DNA of 64,000 bases. Source: Algibacter lectus. Lineage in GTDB: Bacteria > Bacteroidota > Bacteroidia > Flavobacteriales > Flavobacteriaceae. The translations under genes and the position numbers were made by a program. Below, in pieces: positions 23,622 to 33,408 of the stretch (position 1 is its first letter; every line of letters starts with the position of its first letter). The stretch is from contig NZ_FOLN01000005.1 in NCBI RefSeq assembly GCF_900112395.1, forward strand, positions 248,001 to 312,000. The letters are read 5' to 3'. The notes under the pieces were generated by a model. That model searched no databases. It had not been told where the DNA came from and saw only the letters and a list, made by a program, of their open reading frames with translations.

Positions 23622-26600
23622 ATGATTCATTTCTTTGGAAACGTAACCAGCAAGATATTTGCTGTTCAAACAACAAAAGAATTATCTACAGAAACCATAA
23701 CAAAATTGTCTTGGTTATTTGGCGACCAACCTAAAATAGAACAAGCATCTTTAGATGCTTTTTTTGTTGGCCCACGAGCTGCGATGATTACACCTTGGAG
23801 TACTAATGCTGTTGAAATTACTCAGAATATGGGAATTTCAGACATTATCAGAATTGAAGAATTTTCAGCTTCAACAGAAGAATTCATGGATTTCGATCCT
23901 ATGATTTCAGAAAAATTCGCAAGCTTAAATCAAGATACTTTTACTATAGATATTAAGCCCGAACCTATTTTAAACATTGAGAATGTTGGTGCTTATAATG
24001 AGCAAGAAGGCTTATCTTTAAGCACTGAAGAGGTTGAGTATTTAGAAAGTGTTGCTAAAAAAATTGGTCGTCCGCTAACAGATTCTGAAGTTTTCGGATT
24101 TTCTCAAGTAAACTCAGAGCACTGTCGTCACAAAATTTTCAACGGAACTTTTGTAATTGATGGAGAAGAAAAACCAACATCACTTTTCAAATTAATTAGA
24201 AAAACATCCGAAACAAATCCAAACGATATCGTTTCGGCTTATAAAGACAATGTTGCTTTTGTAAAAGGACCAGTTGTTGAGCAATTTGCTCCTAAAACAG
24301 CTGACAAACCAGATTTTTACGAAACAAAAAATTACGAGTCTGTTATTTCGCTTAAAGCGGAAACACATAACTTCCCAACAACCGTAGAACCTTTTAATGG
24401 TGCTGCAACAGGTGCTGGTGGAGAAATTAGAGACCGTCTTGCTGGCGGAAAAGGGTCTTTACCTTTAGCAGGAACGGCTGTTTACATGACATCGTATTCT
24501 CGATTAGAAGAAAACCGCCATTGGGAACAAAAGTTTAAAGCTAGAAAATGGCTTTATCAAACTCCAATGGATATTTTAATAAAAGCTTCAAATGGTGCTT
24601 CAGATTTTGGAAACAAATTTGGACAACCTTTAATTACGGGTTCTGTTTTAACTTTTGAACATGCCGAAAACGCATCATCTAGCGATTCTGAACCAAGGAA
24701 ATTAGGTTTCGATAAAGTAATTATGCAAGCTGGTGGTATTGGTTACGGTAAAGCAGACCAAGCCTTAAAAGACACACCAAAAGAAGGCGACAAAATCGTT
24801 ATTCTTGGTGGTGAAAATTATAGAATTGGAATGGGAGGCGCTGCGGTGTCTTCTGCAGATACAGGTGCACTTTCATCTGGTATTGAGTTAAACGCAGTAC
24901 AACGTTCTAATCCTGAAATGCAAAAACGTGCTGCTAATGCCGTTCGTGGTATGGTAGAAAGCGATGAAAACTTCATTGTTTCTATTCACGATCACGGTGC
25001 CGGTGGACACTTAAACTGTTTATCAGAATTAGTTGAAGATACTGGTGGACATATCGATTTAGATAAATTACCTGTTGGAGACCCAACACTTTCTTCAAAA
25101 GAAATTATAGGTAACGAGTCTCAAGAGCGTATGGGCTTAGTGATTTCTGAAAAACATACAGAAACCCTAAAGAAAATTGCAGACCGTGAGCGTTCGCCAA
25201 TGTATACTGTTGGAGAGGTAACTGGTAACAATCGTTTTACTTTCGAATCTAAAACCAAAGGTGACAAACCAATGGATTTAGCTTTAGAAGATATGTTTGG
25301 TAGCTCACCAAAAACCGTTTTAACAGATAAAACTGTTATTAGAAATTATAAAAACCCACGTTATAAAACCAAAAACTTAAAAATATACTTAGAGCAAGTT
25401 TTACAACTTGAAGCTGTAGCTTGTAAAGATTGGTTAACAAACAAAGTAGACCGTTGTGTTGGTGGTAAAGTAGCTAAACAGCAATGTGTTGGTCCTTTAC
25501 AAATTCCTTTAAACAATGTTGGTGTTATGGCACTAGATTTTAAAGGTAAAGAAGGTGTTGCAACCTCTATTGGCCACTCGCCTATTTCTGGTTTAATTAA
25601 CCCTGTTGCAGGAAGCAGAAACTCAATAACAGAAGCACTTACAAACTTAGTTTGGGCACCTTTAAAAGATGGTTTAAATGCGGTTTCGCTTTCAGCAAAC
25701 TGGATGTGGCCTTGTAAAAACGAAGGTGAAGATGCGCGTTTATATGAAGCGGTAAAAGCCATTTCAGAATTTTCTATAGATTTAGGAATCAATGTGCCAA
25801 CCGGGAAAGATTCACTTTCTATGAAACAAAAATATCCTGATGGTGATGTTATTTCTCCAGGAACGGTTATTATTTCTGCTGGTGCTAACTGTAATGATAT
25901 TACTAAAGTTGTTGAGCCTGTTTTAAAACAAAACGGTGGTAACATTTACTATATCAATATTTCTCAAGATGATTTTAAATTAGGAGGAAGCTCTTTCAAC
26001 CAAGTCTTAAATGCTATTGGAAATGAAACGCCAAATGTAAAAGATGCAGCTTATGTAAAAGCGGTTTTTAATACTATTCAAAATTTAATAACAGAAGATA
26101 AAATTGCAGCTGGTCATGATGTGGCTTCTGGTGGTTTAATTACTACTTTATTAGAACTTTGTTTTGCTGATGTTAATTTAGGTGCCGATTTAAATCTTTC
26201 TAAATTAGGTGAAGAAGATGCTATAAAAGTACTTTTTGCTGAAAACTCAGGAATTGTTTTTCAAGCAGATGCTTCTGTAGAAACTATTATGTCAGAAAAT
26301 AAAATAAAGGCTATTAATATTGGTTCTGTAAACAATACAGGACAATTAAACATCAAAAACAACGACGAGAGTTTCTCTTTCGATGTTGCAGAAACTAGAG
26401 ATGTTTGGTATAAAACGTCTTATTTATTAGACCAAAAACAAACGGCAAATAATTTAGCTGAAGCACGTTTCAAGAATTATAAAAATCAACCTCTTCAATA
26501 TACATTCCCGAAAAATTTCACAGGAAAACTAGAAGCTTTTACTGGCAAACGCCCAAAAGCAGCTATTCTTCGTGAAAAAGGATCGAATTCAGAACGAGAA

Positions 26601-27296
26601 ATGGCTAACGCTATGTATTTAGCTGGTTTCGATGTTAAGGATGTACACATGACAGATTTAATCTCTGGTCGTGAAACCTTAGAAGATATTCAGTTTTTAG
26701 GAGCTGTTGGTGGTTTTAGTAATTCTGATGTACTTGGTTCTGCAAAAGGATGGGCAGGCGCTATTAAATACAACGAGAAAGCAAATAAAGTAATTCAAGA
26801 TTTCTTCAAAAGAGAAGATACATTATCGGTTGGTATTTGTAATGGATGCCAATTGTTCATGGAATTAGAAGAAATTAATCCAGAACACGAAGTACACGGA
26901 AAAATGATTCATAATGATTCTCATAAACACGAAAGTTCTTTTACTTCTGTAAAAATTCAAGATAATAACTCTGTAATGCTCTCAACTTTAGCAGGAACAG
27001 AATTAGGCGTTTGGATTTCTCATGGTGAAGGTAAATTTAGCTTACCACTTTCCGAAGAAAACTATAATATTGTTGCTAAATACGGTTACGAAGGCTATCC
27101 AAATAATCCAAACGGATCGGATTATAACACGGCAATGCTTTCTGATAAAACAGGGCGTCACTTAGTAACTATGCCACATATTGAGCGTTCTACGTTTCAA
27201 TGGAACTGGGCAAATTACCCAGAAGGAAGAACGGACGAAGTTTCTCCTTGGTTAGAAGCTTTTGTGAATGCTAGATTATGGATCGAAAAAAAGTAA
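23622..27296 (+). CDS. purL: Phosphoribosylformylglycinamidine synthase, single-chain PurL
   Basis: 1224 aa, the large single-chain form. Residues about 1-150 are the PurS-like domain, 150-970 the two AIRS-like halves (FSQVNSEHCRHKIFNG near 162-177, KAETHNFPTTVEPF, NVPTGKDSLSMKQ), and about 985-1224 a class I glutaminase domain with the nucleophile Cys in GICNGCQLFMEL near 1071 and its His in MPHIERSTFQW near 1187. It converts FGAR, glutamine and ATP to FGAM in purine synthesis. Single gene between its own promoter and a strong terminator; no other pur gene is adjacent. Confidence 0.97.
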   Translation: MIHFFGNVTSKIFAVQTTKELSTETITKLSWLFGDQPKIEQASLDAFFVGPRAAMITPWSTNAVEITQNMGISDIIRIEEFSASTEEFMDFDPMISEKFASLNQDTFTIDIKPEPILNIENVGAYNEQEGLSLSTEEVEYLESVAKKIGRPLTDSEVFGFSQVNSEHCRHKIFNGTFVIDGEEKPTSLFKLIRKTSETNPNDIVSAYKDNVAFVKGPVVEQFAPKTADKPDFYETKNYESVISLKAETHNFPTTVEPFNGAATGAGGEIRDRLAGGKGSLPLAGTAVYMTSYSRLEENRHWEQKFKARKWLYQTPMDILIKASNGASDFGNKFGQPLITGSVLTFEHAENASSSDSEPRKLGFDKVIMQAGGIGYGKADQALKDTPKEGDKIVILGGENYRIGMGGAAVSSADTGALSSGIELNAVQRSNPEMQKRAANAVRGMVESDENFIVSIHDHGAGGHLNCLSELVEDTGGHIDLDKLPVGDPTLSSKEIIGNESQERMGLVISEKHTETLKKIADRERSPMYTVGEVTGNNRFTFESKTKGDKPMDLALEDMFGSSPKTVLTDKTVIRNYKNPRYKTKNLKIYLEQVLQLEAVACKDWLTNKVDRCVGGKVAKQQCVGPLQIPLNNVGVMALDFKGKEGVATSIGHSPISGLINPVAGSRNSITEALTNLVWAPLKDGLNAVSLSANWMWPCKNEGEDARLYEAVKAISEFSIDLGINVPTGKDSLSMKQKYPDGDVISPGTVIISAGANCNDITKVVEPVLKQNGGNIYYINISQDDFKLGGSSFNQVLNAIGNETPNVKDAAYVKAVFNTIQNLITEDKIAAGHDVASGGLITTLLELCFADVNLGADLNLSKLGEEDAIKVLFAENSGIVFQADASVETIMSENKIKAINIGSVNNTGQLNIKNNDESFSFDVAETRDVWYKTSYLLDQKQTANNLAEARFKNYKNQPLQYTFPKNFTGKLEAFTGKRPKAAILREKGSNSEREMANAMYLAGFDVKDVHMTDLISGRETLEDIQFLGAVGGFSNSDVLGSAKGWAGAIKYNEKANKVIQDFFKREDTLSVGICNGCQLFMELEEINPEHEVHGKMIHNDSHKHESSFTSVKIQDNNSVMLSTLAGTELGVWISHGEGKFSLPLSEENYNIVAKYGYEGYPNNPNGSDYNTAMLSDKTGRHLVTMPHIERSTFQWNWANYPEGRTDEVSPWLEAFVNARLWIEKK

Positions 27297-27313
27297 ACTA
27301 GTATATAAATTAT

Positions 27314-27349
27314 AAAAGCGGTTTAAGATTAAGTTCTTAAACCGCTTTT
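27314..27349 (+). terminator. Terminator between purL and the membrane-protein pair
   Basis: Perfect 15-bp stem (AAAAGCGGTTTAAGA against TCTTAAACCGCTTTT) with T-runs on both strands. It probably serves purL and the convergent gene at 27363. Confidence 0.92.
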
Positions 27350-27362
27350 TTATACGTTAATT

Positions 27363-27812
27363 TTAATTATTTCCTTTAGATTTTCTGTACCGCTTTATTT
27401 GCAAGCCTCTCTTATGCAATTTTCTTTGTTTTCTTATAAGAGGAAAACTTAAACTAACCAAAAGTGCTATGCACGCAGCCGAACCTAAACCTCCACCAAA
27501 ACCATAAAAAAAGCTACTGGTGTTAAAAAAAATAATGGTGAACACTATTCCTGAGAACCCTATTAAAAAATAGTTTGATAATACTTTAGACGACACCATA
27601 CCTATAAAAGATGCTCCAAAACAAACTAATGGTAAGTTTTGAGTTAAATACGGTGACAACAAATCAGGACAAACTAAAACAAACACGCCAACCAAAACAC
27701 CTACTAAAGAAGATGCTCTAACTGGTCCTTGGTTTAAATCTACATGCAAAAAGAACGTAAACATTGCAGAAACCCCACCAACTAAAAATAATATATATTG
27801 TTCTATACCCAT
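27363..27812 (-). CDS. Unknown integral membrane protein, paralogue of its upstream neighbour
   Basis: 149 aa with four or five hydrophobic segments and a basic C-terminal tail (IRKQRKLHKRGLQIKRYRKS). I do not recognise the family. Its C-terminal half aligns with the end of the gene upstream: ASSLVG against SASLVG, VCFGASFIGM against AVYCGAFVGM, YGFGGGLGSAACIA against HGVGGKLGTLAFAG. The two genes overlap by 10 bp and are thus translationally coupled, which suggests that the products form a complex in the inner membrane. No transport or enzyme motif is visible. Confidence 0.7.
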   Translation of the reverse strand: MGIEQYILFLVGGVSAMFTFFLHVDLNQGPVRASSLVGVLVGVFVLVCPDLLSPYLTQNLPLVCFGASFIGMVSSKVLSNYFLIGFSGIVFTIIFFNTSSFFYGFGGGLGSAACIALLVSLSFPLIRKQRKLHKRGLQIKRYRKSKGNN

Positions 27813-28366
27813 TGAGAAATAAGAGATGTAATTAAAAAAGCAAACACAACACCAGCAAAAGCTAAAGTCCCCAGTTTACCACCAACTCCATGAAAAGTAT
27901 CCTTTGTTCCAACCAAAAGCACCCCAGTAGTAGCACTCGCTATGCTTATAATAATATAATCGGTAGACACACTTATATTTGTCATTCCCACAAAAGCTCC
28001 GCAATATACAGCGGCTGGTACACCTTGAGCAAACGTGCTTCTTTTAAATAAACTAGGAATAAAACTCGCTATTAAGCCAACTAAACTAGCCGATAAAACA
28101 CGGTTTAAACCAAAAGAACTAGATAAAACATAGGTTATTATAGCTCCAAAGAAAACAAAAGCAACAATTAACACATGCTCAAAACTATGATCTACAGAGT
28201 TTAAGGGTGTTTTCTTGTAAGTAACAACAAGCAATACTAAGGACATAACAATAAAAATCGAAACAAAAATATTATTCTGATTTTCAAATAAAATTGCAGC
28301 TAAAAACCCTAAATGGCATAAAATTATCGAAAAGAAAGAAAGCTTTTTTACATGTTTTTTAAACAT
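27803..28366 (-). CDS. Unknown integral membrane protein, first of a paralogous pair
   Basis: 187 aa, five or six hydrophobic segments. The N-terminus is short and basic (MFKKHVKKLS). Motifs shared with the next gene are SASLVG near 90, QGVPAAVYCGAFVGM near 112-126 and GVGGKLGTLAFAG near 158-170. The extra N-terminal 60 residues hold one or two more membrane segments. No known family is recognised. The glycine-rich, small-residue motifs repeated in both proteins suggest a channel or carrier built from two homologous subunits, which is inference. It has no close operon partner apart from its paralogue. Confidence 0.7.
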   Translation of the reverse strand: MFKKHVKKLSFFSIILCHLGFLAAILFENQNNIFVSIFIVMSLVLLVVTYKKTPLNSVDHSFEHVLIVAFVFFGAIITYVLSSSFGLNRVLSASLVGLIASFIPSLFKRSTFAQGVPAAVYCGAFVGMTNISVSTDYIIISIASATTGVLLVGTKDTFHGVGGKLGTLAFAGVVFAFLITSLISQWV

Positions 28367-28667
28367 ACAAATTGTTTAATAAGAGCATCAAAAGTACAGA
28401 ATATCAAGGAAATCTTCTCAATAAACCGCTAGGTATTTCAACAAAAAATGATACGTCTTAAAAGCAAGTTAAAACAAACTTATATTTAACCATAATATTG
28501 TATATTAATAACTGCTAAGCAATTAAAGCACTCAAAAAACTAAACTCATAGAGAATACAAAATTGACAGAAATCAATAAAGTTTTATACGAATACAATAC
28601 TTTTTTGGTACATTATTTGATAATCTTATTTTATTTCCTATTTTGCACCCTAGAATACTTATAGCCC
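28367..28667. other. Non-coding gap between divergent genes
   Basis: 301 bp, A+T-rich, between the divergent membrane-protein gene and the acyl-CoA ligase gene. It must hold promoters for both. A near-match TATTTTG occurs shortly before the ligase ATG but is one base short of the TAnnTTTG consensus. I see no hairpin, repeat or ORF. Confidence 0.4.
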
Positions 28668-30437
28668 ATGACCAAAATCACCAGACTTTTTGACTTTCCT
28701 TATTACCAATTAGAAACATACAATTTAGATAAGGCTTTTAACACAAAACATAATGGAAAATGGCAATCTACTTCTTCGCAAGAATATGTAGATCAAGCCA
28801 ATGCCATAAGTCGTGGTTTATTAAAATTAGGTATAAAGCCTAACGATAAAATTGCGGTTATATCTTCTACAAACAGAACAGAGTGGAATATATTAGATAT
28901 TGGAGTTTTACAAGTAGGTGCGCAAAACGTACCAATTTATCCAACAATTTGCGCCGAAGATTATGAATATATCTTAAATCACTCGGAATCTACATATTGT
29001 TTTGTTTCAGATAAAGAAATTCTAATTAAACTAAATTCAATAAAAGGAAACACAAAACTGAAACACGTGTACACTTTTGATGATATTCAAAACGAATCTA
29101 GCTGGAACGAAGTACTTAAGTTAGGTGAAGATACAAGTATACAACATGAAGTTGAGGCTAGAAAAAATGATGTAAAATCTACAGATTTAGCCACATTAAT
29201 TTATACTTCGGGAACTACAGGAAGACCGAAAGGTGTTATGCTATCTCACAACAACCTCGTTTCAAATGTTTTAAATAGTCAAAACCGTGTTCCTTTTGAA
29301 TATGGAGTTGCGAAAACACTTAGTTTCCTTCCCGTTTGTCATGTTTTTGAACGCATGATTCTTTATTTATATCAATATTGTGGTGCAGAAATTTACTTTG
29401 CAGAGTCTATCGACAAAATGAGCGATAACCTTAAAGAAATCAAGCCAAACGTAATGACCGCTGTACCACGTCTTTATGAAAAAGTATACGATAAAATTAT
29501 AGCTAAAGGCAGTGATTTAACTGGATTAAAAAAATCACTTTTCTTTTGGGCAGTTAATCTTGGACTTAGATATGAACCTTACGGACAAAATGGTTGGTGG
29601 TATGAGTTACAACTTAAAATCGCTAGAAAGCTTATTTTTAGCAAATGGCAAGAAGGACTTGGAGGAAACCTAGACCTTATGGTTTCTGGCAGTGCCGCAT
29701 TACAGCCAAGACTTACTAGAGTGTTTGCTGCCGCTGGTTTACCTATAATGGAAGGTTATGGATTAACAGAAACGTCTCCTGTTGTCTCAGTTAATGATAC
29801 CCGAAACGGAGGTTTTAGAGTAGGAACTACTGGTAGAATAATTGATGATGTTGAGGTTAAAATAGCCGAAGATGGCGAAATACTTGTAAAAGGCCCAAAC
29901 GTTATGATGGGGTATTTTAAAGATGAAGCCAAAACAGCCGAAGCTATTAAGGACAATTATTTCCACACTGGAGATATTGGAGAAATAGATGCTGATGGTT
30001 TTCTTAAAATCACTGACAGAAAGAAAGAAATGTTTAAAACCTCGGGAGGGAAATATGTAGCACCTACCCTACTTGAAAACCAATTTAAACAGTCTCGATT
30101 TATAGAACAAATTATGGTTATTGGTGAAGGCGAGAAAATGCCAGCAGCTTTAATTCAGGTAAATTATGATTTTGTAAAAGAATGGGCCAAACGTCATAAC
30201 ATTCCATTTACAACTAATGAAGACATAATCTTAAACACCCAATTACTAGAGAGAATTCAAGAAGAAATTAATTTTGCCAATGCCAACTTCGGCAAATGGG
30301 AACAAATTAAAAAATTCGAGATTACTCCAGATGTTTGGACTATAGATGCCGGACACTTAACGCCAACCATGAAAATGAAGCGTAAAGTTATAAAACAAAA
30401 GTACCTTTCTCTTATCGAGAAAATCTACAGAGGTTAG
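28668..30437 (+). CDS. Long-chain fatty acid-CoA ligase (AMP-forming)
   Basis: 589 aa. The AMP-binding P-loop is LIYTSGTTGRPKGVMLSH near 176-193, the adenine motif GYGLTETSPVVS near 362-373, and the C-terminal hinge GEIDADGFLKITDRKKEMFK near 439-458. Length and LTDRKK-type hinge fit the long-chain synthetases with the larger insertion (VMTAVPRLYEKVYDKI), as in the bacterial FAA1-like group. It activates fatty acids to acyl-CoA for the beta-oxidation operon that starts 57 bp downstream. It probably has a separate promoter, because a MarR-controlled promoter lies between the two. Confidence 0.9.
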   Translation: MTKITRLFDFPYYQLETYNLDKAFNTKHNGKWQSTSSQEYVDQANAISRGLLKLGIKPNDKIAVISSTNRTEWNILDIGVLQVGAQNVPIYPTICAEDYEYILNHSESTYCFVSDKEILIKLNSIKGNTKLKHVYTFDDIQNESSWNEVLKLGEDTSIQHEVEARKNDVKSTDLATLIYTSGTTGRPKGVMLSHNNLVSNVLNSQNRVPFEYGVAKTLSFLPVCHVFERMILYLYQYCGAEIYFAESIDKMSDNLKEIKPNVMTAVPRLYEKVYDKIIAKGSDLTGLKKSLFFWAVNLGLRYEPYGQNGWWYELQLKIARKLIFSKWQEGLGGNLDLMVSGSAALQPRLTRVFAAAGLPIMEGYGLTETSPVVSVNDTRNGGFRVGTTGRIIDDVEVKIAEDGEILVKGPNVMMGYFKDEAKTAEAIKDNYFHTGDIGEIDADGFLKITDRKKEMFKTSGGKYVAPTLLENQFKQSRFIEQIMVIGEGEKMPAALIQVNYDFVKEWAKRHNIPFTTNEDIILNTQLLERIQEEINFANANFGKWEQIKKFEITPDVWTIDAGHLTPTMKMKRKVIKQKYLSLIEKIYRG

Positions 30438-30481
30438 TCAAATCTTCTCTTATTAATAAAAGATTAACTAAAATTATTAAT

Positions 30482-30507
30482 AATTTATTATGCATGCATA
30501 ATAAATT
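30482..30507. promoter_or_regulatory. Perfect 26-bp palindrome, probable MarR operator
   Basis: AATTTATTATGCA followed directly by its exact reverse complement. It covers the region just before the -7 box at 30512-30519, where a bound dimer would block RNA polymerase. The MarR gene is the first gene downstream, so autoregulation is likely. Confidence 0.8.
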
Positions 30508-30511
30508 TTAC

Positions 30512-30519
30512 TATATTTG
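30512..30519 (+). promoter_or_regulatory. -7 promoter box of the MarR-fadNAE operon
   Basis: TATATTTG, 5 bp after the palindrome and 20 bp before the MarR ATG at 30539. It lies inside the longer upstream reading of the MarR ORF and so argues against that longer start. Confidence 0.65.
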
Positions 30520-30538
30520 GGAACAACAACCTCTCAAC

Positions 30539-30985
30539 ATGAAAGATAGAACCATCGATTACATTTTAAGAACAACATGGCTGGCCGTTCAAAAAATGTA
30601 TAACGAAGAAGCATTAAAATTTGATAGCACTATGGCAACGGGATTTACCTTATTAAGCATAGACCCAGAAAAAGGAACACCATCAACTGCTTTAGGCCCC
30701 AAAATGGGTATGGAAGCAACGAGTCTTTCTAGAATTTTAAAAGCTATGGAAAAAAAAGGTTTGATTGACAGACATCCTAATCCAGAAGATGGCCGTGGTG
30801 TAATTATCAAGCTAACACCTTTCGGAGTTCAAAAACGCACCTACTCTAAAGATCGAGTTTTAACTTTTAATGAGAAAATTAAAAATAACATCTCCGATGA
30901 AAAACTAAAGCACTTTAATGAAGTAGCCGATGTAATTTTAGAGATGGTTTCTAATAAAAAAATATATACACCAAACGACAACTAG
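30539..30985 (+). CDS. MarR-family regulator of beta-oxidation
   Basis: 148 aa from the ATG at 30539. An in-frame ATG at 30494 lies inside the palindrome and upstream of the promoter box, so it is rejected. The winged helix-turn-helix is at about 40-105: MGMEATSLSRILKAMEKKGL is the recognition region and DRHPNPEDGRGVIIKLTPFG the wing, with the DGR-type turn of MarR proteins. Flanking helices form the dimer interface. It heads an operon with fadN, fadA and fadE (9 bp gap to fadN) and probably represses it until an acyl-CoA binds. The ligand is inferred from context. Confidence 0.88.
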   Translation: MKDRTIDYILRTTWLAVQKMYNEEALKFDSTMATGFTLLSIDPEKGTPSTALGPKMGMEATSLSRILKAMEKKGLIDRHPNPEDGRGVIIKLTPFGVQKRTYSKDRVLTFNEKIKNNISDEKLKHFNEVADVILEMVSNKKIYTPNDN

Positions 30986-30994
30986 TTAAATAAA

Positions 30995-33403
30995 ATGAGC
31001 AAACGTAGAATAAAAAAAATCGCAATTATTGGTTCCGGAATTATGGGGAGCGGTATAGCTTGTCATTTCGCTAACATTGGCGTAGATGTCCTGTTACTAG
31101 ACATTGTTCCAAGAGAACTAAACGACAAAGAGAAAGCTAAAGGTTTAACTTTAGAAGACAAAATAGTAAGAAATAGATTGGTTAATGATGCACTTACAGC
31201 ATCGTTAAACTCTAAACCATCTCCAATTTATCATCAAGATTTCGCTAGTAGAATTACCACCGGTAATCTAGAAGACGATATTGCGAAAGTAGCAGATGTA
31301 GACTGGATTATGGAAGTTGTAGTCGAAAGACTAGACATCAAGAAAATGGTGTTTGAAAACTTAGAAAAATATCGTAAACCAGGCACATTAATTACATCTA
31401 ATACCTCTGGTATTCCTATAAAATTTATGAGTGAAGGACGAAGTGAAGATTTCCAGAAACATTTCTGTGGAACACACTTCTTTAACCCAGCGCGTTACTT
31501 AAAATTATTTGAAATCATTCCTGGACCAAAAACAGATGCTTCTGTATTAGAATTTTTGAATGGTTACGGTGAGCAATTTCTTGGAAAAACATCGGTAGTA
31601 GCTAAAGATACGCCTGCTTTTATTGGTAACAGAATTGGAATTTTCAGCATACAAAGTTTATTTCACGCAGTTAAAGATTTAGATTTAACTATTGAGGAAG
31701 TAGATAAATTATCAGGACCAGTAATTGGTCGTCCAAAATCGGCTACCTTCCGTACGGTAGATGTTGTTGGATTAGATACTTTGGTTCATGTTGCAAATGG
31801 TATTGCAGAAAACTGCCCTAACGACGAACGATTAGAGCTGTTTAAACTACCAGATTTCATCAAAACAATGATGGAAAACAAATGGTTAGGAAGTAAAACA
31901 GGTCAAGGTTTTTACAAAAAACAAGTATCTCCAGATGGGAAAAAAGAAATCTTATCGCTTGATTTAAATACACTAGAATATCGTTCTGCTAAACGTGCAA
32001 AATTTACAACTTTAGAACTTACGAAAACGATTGATAAGGTTGTCGACCGATTTAAAGTTTTAGTTAAAGGAAAAGATAAAGCTGGCGAATTCTACAGAAA
32101 AAGCTTTGCTGCCTTATTTGCTTATGTTTCAAATAGAATTCCTGAAATAACAGACGATTTATATAAAATTGATGATGCTATGAAAGCGGGGTTTGGATGG
32201 GAACATGGTCCTTTCCAAATTTGGGATGCCATAGGCGTTGAAAAAGGAATTGAAATTATGAAAGCTGAAGGTTTAGAGCCTGCTGCTTGGGTAAACGAGA
32301 TGTTAGCATCTGGAAATTCTTCTTTTTATACTATTAAAGAAGGCGCAAGTTATGCTTATGATATTCCTGAAAAATCACAAGTAAAAATACCAGGTCAAGA
32401 CAGTTTCATTATTTTGGATAATATTAGAAAATCTAAAGAAGTCTTTAAAAATTCTGGTGTTGTTATTGAAGATTTAGGAGATGGCATATTAAACTGCGAA
32501 TTCCAATCTAAAATGAATACTATTGGTGGAGATGTTCTTGCAGGGTTAAATAAAGCTATTGATTTAGCCGAAAAAGATTTTGCTGGTTTAGTAGTTGGTA
32601 ATCAAGCTGCAAACTTCTCTGTTGGTGCCAACATTGGAATGATTTTCATGATGGCTGCAGAGCAAGAGTACGACGAGCTTAATATGGCTATTAAATATTT
32701 CCAAGATACCATGATGCGTATGCGTTATTCTTCAATCCCAACTATTTCTGCTCCTCACGGAATGGCTTTAGGTGGTGGTTGTGAATTATCATTACATGCA
32801 GATAAAGTAGTTGCAGCAGCAGAAACTTACATGGGACTTGTAGAGTTCGGTGTTGGTGTTATCCCTGGTGGTGGTGGTTCTAAGGAAATGGCTTTAAGAG
32901 CATCAGACACTTTTAGGAAAGGAGATGTTCAGCTAAATACACTTCAGGAATACTTTTTAACTATAGGTATGGCAAAAGTATCAACTTCGGCTTATGAAGC
33001 TTTTGATATGGGAGTTTTACAAAAGGGAAAAGATGTTGTTGTTGTTAATAAAGACCGCCAAATTGCAGTTGCTAAACAACATGCTATGTTAATGGCTAAT
33101 TCTGGTTACACACAACCGGTAAAACGTACTGACGTAAAAGTACTTGGTAAACAAGCTTTAGGTATGTTTTTAGTAGGAACAGATTCTATGAAAGACTCCA
33201 ACTACATTTCTGAACACGACATGAAAATTGCTAATAAATTAGCTTACGTTATGGCTGGTGGAGATTTATCTGAGCCAACTTTAGTTAGCGAGCAATATTT
33301 ATTGGATTTAGAGCGTGAAGCTTTCTTAAGTTTATGTACAGAACGTAAAACTTTAGAACGTATTCAGCACATGTTAACAAAAGGTAAACCTTTAAGAAAC
33401 TAA
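30995..33403 (+). CDS. fadN: 3-hydroxyacyl-CoA dehydrogenase/enoyl-CoA hydratase (FadN type)
   Basis: 802 aa bifunctional enzyme with the dehydrogenase first and the hydratase last, the order of Bacillus FadN and opposite to E. coli FadB. The NAD-binding motif IAIIGSGIMGSGIACHF is at about 9-25 and the catalytic HFFNPARYLKLFEIIP near 161-176. The hydratase core GMALGGGCELSLHAD near 588-602 and EFGVGVIPGGGGSKEM near 616-631 carry the crotonase-fold glutamates. It performs the middle two steps of beta-oxidation. fadA follows after 5 bp, giving the order fadN-fadA-fadE known from B. subtilis. Confidence 0.92.
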   Translation: MSKRRIKKIAIIGSGIMGSGIACHFANIGVDVLLLDIVPRELNDKEKAKGLTLEDKIVRNRLVNDALTASLNSKPSPIYHQDFASRITTGNLEDDIAKVADVDWIMEVVVERLDIKKMVFENLEKYRKPGTLITSNTSGIPIKFMSEGRSEDFQKHFCGTHFFNPARYLKLFEIIPGPKTDASVLEFLNGYGEQFLGKTSVVAKDTPAFIGNRIGIFSIQSLFHAVKDLDLTIEEVDKLSGPVIGRPKSATFRTVDVVGLDTLVHVANGIAENCPNDERLELFKLPDFIKTMMENKWLGSKTGQGFYKKQVSPDGKKEILSLDLNTLEYRSAKRAKFTTLELTKTIDKVVDRFKVLVKGKDKAGEFYRKSFAALFAYVSNRIPEITDDLYKIDDAMKAGFGWEHGPFQIWDAIGVEKGIEIMKAEGLEPAAWVNEMLASGNSSFYTIKEGASYAYDIPEKSQVKIPGQDSFIILDNIRKSKEVFKNSGVVIEDLGDGILNCEFQSKMNTIGGDVLAGLNKAIDLAEKDFAGLVVGNQAANFSVGANIGMIFMMAAEQEYDELNMAIKYFQDTMMRMRYSSIPTISAPHGMALGGGCELSLHADKVVAAAETYMGLVEFGVGVIPGGGGSKEMALRASDTFRKGDVQLNTLQEYFLTIGMAKVSTSAYEAFDMGVLQKGKDVVVVNKDRQIAVAKQHAMLMANSGYTQPVKRTDVKVLGKQALGMFLVGTDSMKDSNYISEHDMKIANKLAYVMAGGDLSEPTLVSEQYLLDLEREAFLSLCTERKTLERIQHMLTKGKPLRN

Positions 33404-33408
33404 GAAAA

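Noticed and set aside
25361-25945. 194-aa reading frame on the minus strand inside purL
   Set aside because: It is antisense to a strongly conserved enzyme, has no start context or homology-like motifs, and is a shadow frame.
30482-30507. Palindrome read as a terminator of the acyl-CoA ligase gene
   Set aside because: There is no T-run after it, no loop, and it abuts a good promoter box; an operator fits better.
30494-30538. Upstream ATG for the MarR gene
   Set aside because: It lies within the 26-bp palindrome and before the TATATTTG box, so it would not be on the mRNA.
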